The notes: generated by a model from the sequence alone, not told the origin. Counted from the stretch's first letter, positions 27,297 to 36,325 are shown. The stretch: DNA of 64,000 bases from Roseibacterium elongatum DSM 19469 (GCF_000590925.1 NZ_CP004372.1:3453001-3517000), one strand, 5' to 3'. Program-made: numbers and translations.

Positions 27297-28475
27297 ATGA
27301 CGACCGGCAAGACCCAAGTGGCGATCATCGGCGGCGGTCCGTCGGGCCTGTTGCTGTCTCAGCTTTTGCATACCCGCGGTATCGACAGCGTCGTTCTGGA
27401 ACGTCGGACCAAGGCCCATGTGCTTGGCCGCATCCGCGCGGGCGTGCTGGAACAGGGGTTGATCGCCCTGATGGACGAGGCCGGCTGCGCCGACCGGCTG
27501 CATGCCGAGGGGTTCGTCCATGACGGGGTGCAACTGTCCTTTGGCGAGGATCGCGTGCATATCAACATCGTCGAGGCCGCCGGCAAACCCGTGGTCGTCT
27601 ATGGGCAGACCGAGGTGACCCGCGACCTCTATGCCGCGCGCGAGGCCGCCGGCGGGCGCCTGATCTTCGAGGCCGAGGATGTCGCGATCCACGACGCGAC
27701 ATCCGATGCCCCGTTCGTCACCTACACCCTTGGCGGCGACAGCCATCGCCTGGACTGTGATTTCGTCGCCGGGTGCGACGGGTTTCACGGCATCAGCCGC
27801 CAGACCATCCCCGCCAGCGCCCGGACCGAGTTCGAAAAACTGTATCCCTTCGGCTGGCTGGGCATCCTGTCGGAAACGCCCCCGGTTGTGCCCGAAATCC
27901 TCTATGCCAATTCGCCGCGCGGCTTTGCCTTGTGTTCGATGCGCAATGCCGCGCTCAGCCGCTACTACATTCAATGTCCCCTGACCGACCGGGTCGAGGA
28001 TTGGAGCGACGACGCCTTTTGGGACGAGTTCAGACGCCGCATCCCATCGGATGTCGCCGCCGATCTGGTCACCGGCCCATCCATCGAGAAATCCATCGCA
28101 CCGCTGCGATCCTTCGTCTGCGAGCCGATGCAGTGGGGGCGGCTGTTCCTGTGCGGGGACGCGGCCCATATCGTGCCGCCCACCGGCGCCAAGGGGCTGA
28201 ACACCGCCGCGTCCGACGTGCATTACCTGTTCCATGCACTTTCCGAGTATTACCAGACCGGCGACAGCGCCGGGATCGAGGGCTATTCCGATCAAGCCCT
28301 TGCGCGGGTCTGGAAAACGCAGCGCTTTTCGTGGTGGCTGACCTCGCTGATGCACCGCACCCCCGAAATGTCGGACTTCGAAGAGCGCATGCAGGTGGCC
28401 GAGATCGCCTTTCTCCGCGAAAATCACGCCGCGCAAACCGCCATGGCGCAGAACTATGTTGGCCTGCCCTATTGA
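27297..28475 (+). CDS. pobA: 4-hydroxybenzoate 3-monooxygenase
   Basis: 392 residues of the class A flavoprotein hydroxylases. The N-terminal FAD fold reads TQVAIIGGGPSGLLLSQLL and is followed by VLERRTKAHVLGRIRAGVLE, the DFVAGCDGFHG motif and GRLFLCGDAAHIVPPTGAKG. The C-terminus ends in AMAQNYVGLPY, the usual PobA tail. The ATG at 27297 has GAGGA ten bases upstream and matches the usual PobA start. An ATG at 27273 lacks a ribosome-binding site. It converts 4-hydroxybenzoate to protocatechuate with NADPH and O2. It is first in an operon with pcaC, pcaH and pcaG. Confidence 0.95.
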   Translation: MTTGKTQVAIIGGGPSGLLLSQLLHTRGIDSVVLERRTKAHVLGRIRAGVLEQGLIALMDEAGCADRLHAEGFVHDGVQLSFGEDRVHINIVEAAGKPVVVYGQTEVTRDLYAAREAAGGRLIFEAEDVAIHDATSDAPFVTYTLGGDSHRLDCDFVAGCDGFHGISRQTIPASARTEFEKLYPFGWLGILSETPPVVPEILYANSPRGFALCSMRNAALSRYYIQCPLTDRVEDWSDDAFWDEFRRRIPSDVAADLVTGPSIEKSIAPLRSFVCEPMQWGRLFLCGDAAHIVPPTGAKGLNTAASDVHYLFHALSEYYQTGDSAGIEGYSDQALARVWKTQRFSWWLTSLMHRTPEMSDFEERMQVAEIAFLRENHAAQTAMAQNYVGLPY

Positions 28476-28485
28476 AGGACGACAG

Positions 28486-28878
28486 ATGAGCAACCGCTAC
28501 GACGCAGGCATGAAGACGCGGCGCGAGGTTCTGGGCGATGCCCATGTCGACCGCGCCGAGGCCGCGAAATCCGTCTTTGACCAACCCTTCCAGGACATGA
28601 TCACCGAAGGGGCCTGGGGCACTCTTTGGGCCGACGACACGATCAGCCGCCGGGATCGGTCGCTGCTGACGCTGGCCCTGTTGGCGGCAACCGGCAATTT
28701 CGCGGAAATCCCGATGCATGTGCGCGCCACCGCCCGGACCGGGGCCACCCCGCCCGAGATCATGCAGGCGTTTTTGCATGTCGCGGTCTATGCGGGCGTG
28801 CCGGCGGCCAACCATGCGATCAAGCTGGCCAAGGAAACATTGGCCGAGATGGAAGAGGAAGACCGCCATGCCCCATGA
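28486..28878 (+). CDS. pcaC: 4-carboxymuconolactone decarboxylase
   Basis: 130 residues, all-helical AhpD-like fold family. It contains [20 protein letters not shown] and the conserved [20 protein letters not shown], with the His region [23 protein letters not shown] 28486 follows AAGGACGAC, ten bases after pobA. It converts gamma-carboxymuconolactone to beta-ketoadipate enol-lactone. It overlaps pcaH by 11 bases. pcaB, pcaD and pcaQ are not in the window, so the pathway is completed elsewhere. Confidence 0.93.
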   Translation: MSNRYDAGMKTRREVLGDAHVDRAEAAKSVFDQPFQDMITEGAWGTLWADDTISRRDRSLLTLALLAATGNFAEIPMHVRATARTGATPPEIMQAFLHVAVYAGVPAANHAIKLAKETLAEMEEEDRHAP

Positions 28879-29593
28879 CGCCGAATACATTCAGCGCGAC
28901 CGTACCTGGCACCCCCCGGCTCTTTCCCCCGCCTACAAGACCAGCGTGTCACGCTCGCCCCGCCTGCCGCTGATCAGTATCGAACAGACCGTGTCGGAAA
29001 TCACCGGGCCGCGTTTCGGTCATGGCGATATCGGCGCTTTGGATCATGATTTGCTCAAGAATTACGCCACCACCGGCGACCCAGTGGGCGAGCGGATCAT
29101 CGTGCATGGCCGCGTTCTGGATCAAGAGGGGCGGCCGGTGCCCGAAACGCTGGTCGAGGTCTGGCAGGCCAATGCCGGCGGGCGCTATCGCCACCGCAAG
29201 GACACGTATTTCGCCCCGATCGACCCGAATTTCGGCGGCTGCGGGCGGACGATCACCGATGAAAACGGTTCCTACTTTTTCCGCACCGTCAAACCCGGCG
29301 CCTATCCCTGGCGCAACAGCATCAACGACTGGCGACCGGCGCATATCCATGTCTCGGTCTTTGGCCGGGCCTTTTGCCAACGGCTGATCACGCAACTCTA
29401 TTTCGAGGGGGATCCGCTGATCCCGCGTTGCCCCATCGCGCAATCCATCGCCGATCCGGTGGCCATCGACATGCTGACGGCCAAGCTGGACATGGGCGCG
29501 GCCATCCCGCTCGACAGCCTTGCCTATCGCTTCGACATCGTGCTGCGCGGGCGGCGATCCACCCTGTTCGAAAACCGGCTGGAGGGGAACTGA
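28868..29593 (+). CDS. pcaH: protocatechuate 3,4-dioxygenase beta subunit
   Basis: 241 residues. The four Fe(III) ligands of the family are all present: Tyr107 (GRYRH), Tyr146 (PGAYPW), His159 and His161 ([11 protein letters not shown]), within one position of the Pseudomonas numbering. The starting sequence [19 protein letters not shown] is typical of PcaH. It performs intradiol ring cleavage of protocatechuate to beta-carboxy-cis,cis-muconate with PcaG. The start overlaps pcaC, and its stop overlaps the pcaG ATG (TGATG). Confidence 0.96.
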   Translation: MPHDAEYIQRDRTWHPPALSPAYKTSVSRSPRLPLISIEQTVSEITGPRFGHGDIGALDHDLLKNYATTGDPVGERIIVHGRVLDQEGRPVPETLVEVWQANAGGRYRHRKDTYFAPIDPNFGGCGRTITDENGSYFFRTVKPGAYPWRNSINDWRPAHIHVSVFGRAFCQRLITQLYFEGDPLIPRCPIAQSIADPVAIDMLTAKLDMGAAIPLDSLAYRFDIVLRGRRSTLFENRLEGN

Positions 29594-30213
29594 TGGCCAA
29601 CGATCCGACATTGCTGCGCGAAACCCCGTCGCAGACCGCCGGCCCTTATGTCCATATCGGCCTTGCGCCGGGGGCGGCGGGTTTCGACATCTACGAGCAT
29701 GAACTGAGCTGGGACATCGCCGGACCAAATGCTGCGGGCGAGCGCATCCGCGTCGAAGGGCTGGTGATCGACGCCATGGGCAGCCCGGTCAAGGATGTGC
29801 TGCTCGAGGCGTGGCAGGCCAACGCGGCCGGGCACTATCCCCACCCCGAGGGCGGCGGCGAGGTCGAAGACGGGTTTCGCGGCTGGGGCCGTGTCATCAC
29901 CGATTTCGAGACCGGCGAATGGGGCTTTGACACGGTAAAACCGGGCCCGGTGCGTGGCCGGAACGGCACGATGCAGGCCCCCCATATCAGCTTGTGGATC
30001 GTTGCGCGCGGGATCAACCTGGGCCTCAACACGCGGCTCTATTTTTCGGACGAGGCCGAGGCGAATGCGAGCGACCCTGTCCTGAACGGGATCGAGTGGG
30101 AAAACCGCCGCGCCACCCTCATCGCGGAACGGGGCACGCGCGACGGGCAGACCGTGTATCGCTTCAACATCCGCCTGCAAGGCGATGATGAAACGGTGTT
30201 TTTCGACATCTGA
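29593..30213 (+). CDS. pcaG: protocatechuate 3,4-dioxygenase alpha subunit
   Basis: 206 residues beginning [20 protein letters not shown], the characteristic PcaG opening, with LEAWQANAAGHYPHPE and the PHISLWIVARGINLGLNTRL segment. As expected for the alpha subunit it lacks the full set of iron ligands (PHIS in place of HIH). It ends only five bases from the stop of the opposing dehalogenase fusion gene, and no terminator is visible between them. Confidence 0.95.
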   Translation: MANDPTLLRETPSQTAGPYVHIGLAPGAAGFDIYEHELSWDIAGPNAAGERIRVEGLVIDAMGSPVKDVLLEAWQANAAGHYPHPEGGGEVEDGFRGWGRVITDFETGEWGFDTVKPGPVRGRNGTMQAPHISLWIVARGINLGLNTRLYFSDEAEANASDPVLNGIEWENRRATLIAERGTRDGQTVYRFNIRLQGDDETVFFDI

Positions 30214-30218
30214 AGCCG

Positions 30219-33200
30219 CTACAGCTCGACCTCGATCACAGAATTGGGTTCGACCGCACGCGACTGGCACAGGATGATCGTATCCCTGCGCTGCGCCTTG
30301 GACAGCACCCAGTCGCGGTGTTCGACCGCACCCGAGATCAGGCGGCATTTGCACACGCCGCAGATGCCGTCAGAGCATTTCACATCCACTTGCACCCCGT
30401 TTTCGGCCAGCACATCCGTGGCCGATTTCTCGGGCGGGACGGCGAACTCACGCCCGTCCGACAGGCGCAAGGTGAAGGGGTGGTTTTCGTATTCCGGCAC
30501 CTCGGGGACCGAGAAGTATTCCAGATGCCGCGCCTCGTCGGGGAATCCCGCCGTCTCGGCCGCCGCGATGACACTGTCCATGTAGCGATCCGGGCCGCAG
30601 GTATAGACGTGCCAGCCGGGGCGGTAGCCGCGCAGGATCGCCTCGAGGTCGGCGCGCGTGCCCTCGTCACTGATATGCAGATGCACCCGGTCGGCCCAAG
30701 GCATCGCGGCCAGATCCGCCAAGTAAGCCGCGCGATCCCGGCTGGGGACCGAGTAATGCAGCGCGAAATCGCGTCCCAAGGTGTGCAGGCGATGGGCAAA
30801 GGCGATCATCGGTGTCACCCCGATGCCACCGGCCATCAACAAGGTCTTTTCAGCATCCTCGACCAGGTCGAAATGGTTGATCGGTTTCGAAATGAAGACC
30901 TTGCGTCCCTCGGTAAAGATGCGATGCATGAGTTTCGACCCACCCCGCCCCGCCTCCTCGCGCAGCACGCCGATTTCATAGCGCGTGCGATCCGCCGGGT
31001 CACCGGACATGGAATACTGGCGCAGGAACTCGGGCGCGACGACGATGTCGAGATGCGCGCCCGCCGTCCATTCCGGCAGATCACCTCCATCCAGCGCGCG
31101 AAATTCGTATTTCGTGATGTCCTCGGTCATCTGCTCTGTGCGGGCAACCTCGACCCGCAGCACGGGCGCGTCGCCCGGCACGTGATAAGCATGCAAATGA
31201 TCCGTCTCGCCGCGCGACAGCTTCAGCTTGTACTCCTCCGCCGTGACCAAGGCCTGAAACGCCGCGATCCCGGCCTCGCGATCCATCGGAAAGGGATAGG
31301 GCCACGGCCATGGCGCAAGGTTGGCCGGGTAGACGGCCATGGTCTGATCCTCGGGCCGCAGGTCGAGATCGCGCTGCAACCCACGCCGGTTGACCGGGTG
31401 GCGCGTGGGCCGATAGGCGCCATCCTCCTGCAACTCGATATCCCACCACCATTTCTTGGTGTCATTCAGGCCGCCGCGCCCAAGTGCGTCGTCCAGTTTC
31501 GCCAAGGGCCGGGCCAGCGCCGGAATATTGGACGCCGCCCAGCGAAACGGCGCCTCGGCGAACAGTCCCTCGAGGTTCCAGGGGCAGGTCTTCATGCAGC
31601 GCCCGCACATCGCGCCGCCCTCGGTCGTGATGCGGTAGGTGGCACATTTCTGGCTGTCGGATTTCCAGATCTCGTAACCGTTGAACATCAACTTCGGGCC
31701 GGCCGTGATCGCCCCCGAGGGGCATTCGCGGGCGCATTTGTTGCAGGCCTCGCAAAACGCCTGAAGGCCGAAATCGATCGGCGCGTCATGGGCGATGGGC
31801 ATATCGGTCGTCACGACGCCCGATTTCAGGCGCGGCCCAAGGTAGGGGTTCAGGATCACCTCGCCGATGCGGCTGACCTCGCCCAACCCCGACAACAGCA
31901 AAAGCGGCGGCTGCAACACCTCGCCATCCATGACCGTGTGGGCCTTGGCGGAATAGCCCAGGTTTCGGATCTGCTGTGCGATGACACCCCCCAGCAGGGA
32001 AAAGCGCAGATAGGCGCGCATCGACTGCGCGACGCTGATCCAGTCATCGCCCGAGGCGCCCTCCATCGTTTCATAGCCCTGATCGATGATCATGCTGATG
32101 GCCTGATCGTGGGCCGGGTCGATCGGCGCGCCTGTCGCGTCATGGGAATACCATGTCCAGTCCGGGCAGCGCGACAGGCCCACCGCATCGACCCCGAGGA
32201 AATGGCTGGCGGCCTTGAGGTTCTGCGCATTGCGCACCGCGTCCGTCGGGCGCGCGCCCGCGGGGTTTGGCGCACCGTCCTGCAACAACACGAACGCCCC
32301 CAAGGCGCGACGCTGCGCCGAGGAGGGGGCCGATTTTCGCGCGTAATGCCCGCCCTTGGCCCCGTCCTGCACCGTTTTGCCCATGTCGCCGAACTGCGCG
32401 CGGGCGAACATGTCGGTGCGCTTGGGCACGCGGGGCACGCGGGCTTCGTCGATATGGGTGGTCGGGGCGTCCACGCGCCGCAACCGTTCGAACGGGTGTG
32501 CGCCCTGCACGAAACCACGCCTGGCAAACGGGTCGCGAGTGAGCGCGGATCTGGCGGCACGGGTTCCCAGCCACCAGGCCGGGCCCCTTGTTTCCGCCCA
32601 GGGCTGCTGCGCCCAAGGGGCGAGGGGCGCATCAACCTGCAGATCCAGGGTTGTCGTCACGGCGGCAAGGCCGAACCCGGCCCCGATCCAGGGCGCGCTC
32701 AGTTCTCCGTCCTCGACCGTGGTCAGACCTGCGGCCACCGCCAGACGGTTCAGGCAGACATCGCTGGCAGTGGCCGAGTGGCTTTTTGCATCCCACCCCA
32801 ACAGCCGAATGTAGGTTGCAATGACACAAGCGGTCTCATTGGCCCGCATCGCCGCGCTGTGGCGTTCGGCCCCGGCCAGCCACTCGGTGCCCGGCTCGTC
32901 GCGGCGGGGGGGACGCGGGGCCTGGTACAGGAAGACGATGGCATGGCTGTGCCCGCCGATCCCCGAGGCGGGCGCCTCCATCGACTCCTTGAGGTCGGCC
33001 ATGATCACATCGATCCCGGAGGCCAGCGTCTTGGTCTGGCGGCGGCGCAGGTCGCGGGCCAGACGATCAATGGCGGGGTTGGCGATCGGCTCGGGCAACT
33101 GCGCGCTGTCGGGCAGGCGGCAGATGCCCACCATGGCGGCATCGTTGAAATAGCCGAAGGCCTTGATGTGATCGGCCCGGGCGGCCGGATCGTCGGGGAT

Positions 33201-33431
33201 CGTGGCGCGGGCCTTGTTGACGAACCCGTCGCGGATCGCATCCAGCATGGCCTGATGCCCCGCCATCGCGTTGACCAGCGCCTCGGGCCGCTCGGGGCAG
33301 TCGAAAGGCAGGCCGCACATGGTCGGCACCTGCGACAGATCGACGGCAACGAGGCGACGCAGCCGCTCGGTCGGGTAGGGGCCCAGATGAACCGGCCGGT
33401 TCCTGTTCGAGAAAAAACGCAGCCCCATCAC
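30219..33431 (-). CDS. self-sufficient reductive dehalogenase: corrinoid RdhA domain fused to FMN/NAD/2Fe-2S reductase
   Basis: 1070 residues. Residues 1 to about 690 are an RdhA-type module that opens FFSNRNRPVHLGPYPTERL and has no Tat signal. Its two 4Fe-4S clusters are marked by C560-x2-C563-x2-C566-x3-C570-P and by C596 with C609-x2-C612-x3-C616-P. Residues about 755-985 form a ferredoxin-reductase-like domain with RQYSMSGDP (flavin) and GGIGVTPM (NAD). Residues about 985-1070 hold a plant-type 2Fe-2S domain (C1019, C1024, C1027, C1055). The same order is known from the aerobic 3,5-dibromo-4-hydroxybenzoate dehalogenase BhbA. Together with pobA-pcaCHG on the other strand, this predicts NAD(P)H-driven removal of halogen from hydroxybenzoates in the cytoplasm. 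Bound cobalamin and substrate are inferred. It has no membrane anchor RdhB, so it is catabolic rather than respiratory. Confidence 0.9.
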   Translation of the reverse strand: MMGLRFFSNRNRPVHLGPYPTERLRRLVAVDLSQVPTMCGLPFDCPERPEALVNAMAGHQAMLDAIRDGFVNKARATIPDDPAARADHIKAFGYFNDAAMVGICRLPDSAQLPEPIANPAIDRLARDLRRRQTKTLASGIDVIMADLKESMEAPASGIGGHSHAIVFLYQAPRPPRRDEPGTEWLAGAERHSAAMRANETACVIATYIRLLGWDAKSHSATASDVCLNRLAVAAGLTTVEDGELSAPWIGAGFGLAAVTTTLDLQVDAPLAPWAQQPWAETRGPAWWLGTRAARSALTRDPFARRGFVQGAHPFERLRRVDAPTTHIDEARVPRVPKRTDMFARAQFGDMGKTVQDGAKGGHYARKSAPSSAQRRALGAFVLLQDGAPNPAGARPTDAVRNAQNLKAASHFLGVDAVGLSRCPDWTWYSHDATGAPIDPAHDQAISMIIDQGYETMEGASGDDWISVAQSMRAYLRFSLLGGVIAQQIRNLGYSAKAHTVMDGEVLQPPLLLLSGLGEVSRIGEVILNPYLGPRLKSGVVTTDMPIAHDAPIDFGLQAFCEACNKCARECPSGAITAGPKLMFNGYEIWKSDSQKCATYRITTEGGAMCGRCMKTCPWNLEGLFAEAPFRWAASNIPALARPLAKLDDALGRGGLNDTKKWWWDIELQEDGAYRPTRHPVNRRGLQRDLDLRPEDQTMAVYPANLAPWPWPYPFPMDREAGIAAFQALVTAEEYKLKLSRGETDHLHAYHVPGDAPVLRVEVARTEQMTEDITKYEFRALDGGDLPEWTAGAHLDIVVAPEFLRQYSMSGDPADRTRYEIGVLREEAGRGGSKLMHRIFTEGRKVFISKPINHFDLVEDAEKTLLMAGGIGVTPMIAFAHRLHTLGRDFALHYSVPSRDRAAYLADLAAMPWADRVHLHISDEGTRADLEAILRGYRPGWHVYTCGPDRYMDSVIAAAETAGFPDEARHLEYFSVPEVPEYENHPFTLRLSDGREFAVPPEKSATDVLAENGVQVDVKCSDGICGVCKCRLISGAVEHRDWVLSKAQRRDTIILCQSRAVEPNSVIEVEL

Positions 33432-33575
33432 ACCTGCCCCACCGCCTGTCAGGAGACCACGTTAGGACAGACCCCGCCGCACCGCCAGAGACCAGGCGCA
33501 CGCGCTCGGCATAGGGTCCGAGCGATCGGGTCGGCTTGACGCGGCACCGGCCATCGCATAGATCACCCGTGCTGA

Positions 33576-33650
<75 letters not shown>

Positions 33651-33849
33651 ACCGCACCCCCATCTCACGGCAGACCGCATGCGGCTGCGCCGGCGGCGCA
33701 GTTCTGTGTCAGGTCGGGCCGGATCGCAGAGCGCCACCGAATTGCACGGGAATCGCCCTTTTCTTGCCGTGGCGGTCCGTCATCGTCATGTGTGCGGGCG
33801 ACGTGGTGCCCTCCCTGCCGCGCGGTCCACTCTCTCCGAAAGACGACTG

Positions 33850-33880
33850 GCCGCATCCCCGGATGCGGCTTTCTTTTTCG
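33850..33880 (+). terminator. rho-independent terminator of uncertain owner
   Basis: GCCGCATCC (33850-33858) and GGATGCGGC (33861-33869) form a perfect 9-bp stem with a two-base loop, followed by TTTCTTTTTC on the plus strand. The nearest upstream plus-strand gene is tRNA-Gly, which ended 200 bases earlier. It therefore ends either a long tRNA precursor or an unrecognised small RNA in 33651-33850. Confidence 0.75.
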
Positions 33881-33886
33881 GGGCGC

Positions 33887-34597
33887 TCAACCGGGGCGTC
33901 GCGCCACGCCCATGTAGATGATCCCCCGAAAGGGCAGCGGCCCAAAGCGCATGTCGCCATTGAGCCCGATGCCGCGCGGTCCCAGCCCCGTCATCGGGCC
34001 GACAACAAGGCCCGCCCCGGTCATGGCGCGATGCAGGTCGCCCGGCCGGATGAACAAGTCGGGGTCATGCGTGCCCTTCGGCAAAAGGCGCAGAACATCC
34101 TCGGCCATTGTGATGACGGCCAGACGCGCCAGCAGATTGCGATTGATCGTGTCGAACATGAACAGGCCGCCGGGGCGCAGGACGCGCGCCACCTCGGCCA
34201 TGACACGGTTCAGGTCTGCGACATGCTCCAGCACATCCACGCAGACCACGGCGTCGAAGCTTTGATCGCCATAGGGCAGCGCCTCGCCCACGCCGACGTC
34301 ATAGGCGATGGCGCGCCCGGTCGCGTCGGCATGGGCGCGGGCGGCGGCGATGGCCCCCTCGGCCGGGTCGATGCCGGTCACCTTCGCCCCGCGCGCGTCG
34401 AGCGCTTCGGCCATGAACCCACCCGCACAGCCCAGATCGAGCACCGTCTGGCCGGACCAGTCGATATGCCGATCGAACCACGCCAGGCGCCCCGGCACCA
34501 TCGCCTTGAGCGTCCGCACCCAACGGACCCTGTCCGACCACCAATCGTCGGCGGCCGCGTCATAGATGCTCAGGTCATTGCGCAGAGGACGGTTCAT
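33887..34597 (-). CDS. UbiG-like SAM-dependent O-methyltransferase
   Basis: 236 residues with the class I methyltransferase motif I VLDLGCAGGFMAEAL, post-I VTGIDPAEGAI and FDAVVCVDVLEHV. The segments FDTINRN and LRLLPKGTHDPDLFI closely follow UbiG (ubiquinone O-methyltransferase). The opening MNRPLRNDLSIYDAAADDWW differs from housekeeping UbiG, so a paralogue with another phenolic substrate is possible. The start at 34597 has AAAGGT upstream and overlaps the end of the upstream methyltransferase-like gene by 23 bases. Confidence 0.8.
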   Translation of the reverse strand: MNRPLRNDLSIYDAAADDWWSDRVRWVRTLKAMVPGRLAWFDRHIDWSGQTVLDLGCAGGFMAEALDARGAKVTGIDPAEGAIAAARAHADATGRAIAYDVGVGEALPYGDQSFDAVVCVDVLEHVADLNRVMAEVARVLRPGGLFMFDTINRNLLARLAVITMAEDVLRLLPKGTHDPDLFIRPGDLHRAMTGAGLVVGPMTGLGPRGIGLNGDMRFGPLPFRGIIYMGVARRPG

Positions 34598-35408
34598 CGG
34601 GGGACCTTTCGGATCGGGCAAATCGCGGTACCATGTAGGGCGTTCGGGCTGCATAGCGATCAAAGCGCGCGCCATAGCGGGCGCGAAAGCGGCGCTCTTT
34701 GAGAACGGGTGCGGCGACACAGTATGTGGTCAGGCTCAGGGCAAGCAGCAGTTGATCCGGGGTCCAGACCGGCACCAGCCAGGTGGTCAGCGCAAAGGCC
34801 AGGTAGATCGGCTGCCGGATCACCCGGAAAGTGCCGGTCTTGGGCATGTCGGGAAAACGCGGGCGGCGGTCGGCCATCAGGCTCATCCAGCCCAGCGCGC
34901 CCGATTGCACCTCGGCCCCGGCATCCCAGCTGGCCTTGACCAGGAACAGCCAACTTGCCCCGTAGCCAAGCAAGATCAGCCAAAGGGCCATGCCTTCGGC
35001 CCGCCACCAGATGATGCCCGATGGGGTCCAGAAGGCAAACAGCACGAAGAGTTGGACCGAGGCGATGATCGCATATGTCGTCGTGGCCAAGGTGCCGCCA
35101 TGCGCCCCCAAACGCGACAGCAGCCGCCCGCCCCGGCGCGTCAGCAACAGGCTGTGAACAATGGGAAACTGCAGCACCAGCGCCGCATTGGCCAGCGCCG
35201 CCCAGGGCCACGGGACGCGGCCAAGGCTCTCGCTCATGCCGAAGGCCATGGCAAGGATCATGGCCAGGACGGCGGCGGCGAACACGGCGTGGCACAGCAC
35301 ACCGAGTGCAAGCGCGAGCGCGATGCGCCCCAACCCCGGCGGAGGGGCAAGCGCGCCGCGAAGCAACGCCCAGATGCGGGCAAAATGCGTGTCCTGTGGG
35401 TCAGTCAT
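34575..35408 (-). CDS. membrane methyltransferase-family (isoprenylcysteine carboxyl methyltransferase/NnrU-like) protein
   Basis: 277 residues with five or six hydrophobic helices. The C-terminal half carries FRVIRQPIYLAFALTTWLVP and ERRFRARYGARFDRYAARTP, matching the SAM-binding 'R-x-P-x-Y' and 'EE/ER-x-x-x-x-x-F-G-x-x-Y-x-x-Y' elements of the phospholipid/isoprenylcysteine methyltransferase superfamily. It overlaps the UbiG-like gene by 23 bases, suggesting coupled expression. The substrate is unknown. Confidence 0.7.
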   Translation of the reverse strand: MTDPQDTHFARIWALLRGALAPPPGLGRIALALALGVLCHAVFAAAVLAMILAMAFGMSESLGRVPWPWAALANAALVLQFPIVHSLLLTRRGGRLLSRLGAHGGTLATTTYAIIASVQLFVLFAFWTPSGIIWWRAEGMALWLILLGYGASWLFLVKASWDAGAEVQSGALGWMSLMADRRPRFPDMPKTGTFRVIRQPIYLAFALTTWLVPVWTPDQLLLALSLTTYCVAAPVLKERRFRARYGARFDRYAARTPYMVPRFARSERSPDEPSSAQ

Positions 35409-35469
35409 GGGGCGGAGATAGGCGCGGATGCGGCCCCGGCCAGCGGTCGGGCATCGTGCCGCACGCGGC

Positions 35470-36135
35470 TCAGGCCGCCAGCGGCTCGATCAACTCGGGG
35501 CCACTGGCGCGGTTGGAATTGACGCGCGGATCGACGCGCCAACGGCGATAGCGCCCCTCGGGGGCGGGCTTCATCAACAGGGCCGCGCCCTTGCCCTCTT
35601 CGCCCAGCCACTTGGCCCACTCCTCGGGTGCCAGGCTGACCGGCTCGCGGTGGTGGGTCTCGGCCATCCAGTCCCCTGCGGCACAGGTGACGATGGCACA
35701 GGTGGTCAGGGGCGTTTCACCGCGATCCCAGATCTGCCAGATCCCTGCAAAGACCAGCGGCGCCCCGTCGGGCGTGGTGAAATACCACGGCAGGCGGTTG
35801 CCCGCGGCATCCTTGGTCCATTCGTAAAAGCCGGTGGCGGGCACGAGACAGCGCCGCTCGCGGCAGGCGGCGCGAAAGGCCGGTTTCTCGGCGATGGTTT
35901 CGGCACGGGCATTGATCAAGAGCGGGCCGTCGGTGGGGCTTTTGTACCAATGGGGCAGAAAGCCCCAGCGCATCGGGCGATAGCGCCGCCCCTGCCCGTC
36001 CGAGGTGACCACGCCCACGCCTTGCGTCGGACAGATGTTGTAGCGCGGCCCCTGCGGCAGATCATTGGACGGCGCGGCCTGAAACAGCCGCGCCATCGCG
36101 TCGTCGGGATGGGTCATGGTCATGCGCCCGCACAT
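35470..36135 (-). CDS. SOS-response-associated peptidase / SRAP domain protein (YedK/HMCES type)
   Basis: 221 residues from ATG 36135, where Cys2 (MCGRM) is the nucleophile after Met removal, which decides this start against an in-frame ATG 51 bases upstream. The other catalytic positions are present: INARAET (Asn), VPATGFYEW (Glu) and the His of the ETHHREPVSL segment. The protein forms a covalent thiazolidine with abasic sites in single-stranded DNA, shielding them during replication. Confidence 0.93.
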   Translation of the reverse strand: MCGRMTMTHPDDAMARLFQAAPSNDLPQGPRYNICPTQGVGVVTSDGQGRRYRPMRWGFLPHWYKSPTDGPLLINARAETIAEKPAFRAACRERRCLVPATGFYEWTKDAAGNRLPWYFTTPDGAPLVFAGIWQIWDRGETPLTTCAIVTCAAGDWMAETHHREPVSLAPEEWAKWLGEEGKGAALLMKPAPEGRYRRWRVDPRVNSNRASGPELIEPLAA

Positions 36136-36157
36136 GGGCGCAAGCCTAGCCCCTCGC

Positions 36158-36325
36158 TCAGGCGCCGTAAACGGCAGCGCGGGCAATGCGCCGGGCGTCG
36201 CCCGGATAAATGCCCAAGTCTTCGATCCCGCGGGCGGGCTCGATGCGCGACAACTCTGCCACTGTCCGACGATACGCGGCGCGTTTCTCGACGGCGGAGC
36301 AGATACGGGCGAGGATCGAGGTCAT
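36158..36325 (-). CDS. DUF1127 (YjiS-like) small protein
   Basis: A 55-residue ORF starting MTSILARICSAVEKRAAYRR and ending RRIARAAVYGA, preceded by a strong AAGGAGCTTCGAC ribosome-binding site. The core RRTVAELSRIEPARGIEDLG has the Arg-rich helix, 'ELsrls-d-eL-DiGl' pattern of DUF1127. Members in Rhodobacteraceae and Rhizobiales are tiny cytoplasmic proteins linked to growth and phosphate or RNA-related regulation. No specific role is claimed. It lies 22 bases upstream of the SRAP gene start. Confidence 0.85.
   Translation of the reverse strand: MTSILARICSAVEKRAAYRRTVAELSRIEPARGIEDLGIYPGDARRIARAAVYGA

Noticed and set aside
30318..33539. A 1073-codon open frame on the plus strand antisense to the dehalogenase fusion
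   Set aside because: It mirrors the high-GC codon pattern of the opposite-strand gene, is rich in His/Arg/Gly without any recognisable domain, and has no ribosome-binding site. The minus-strand reading has complete Fe-S and flavin motifs.
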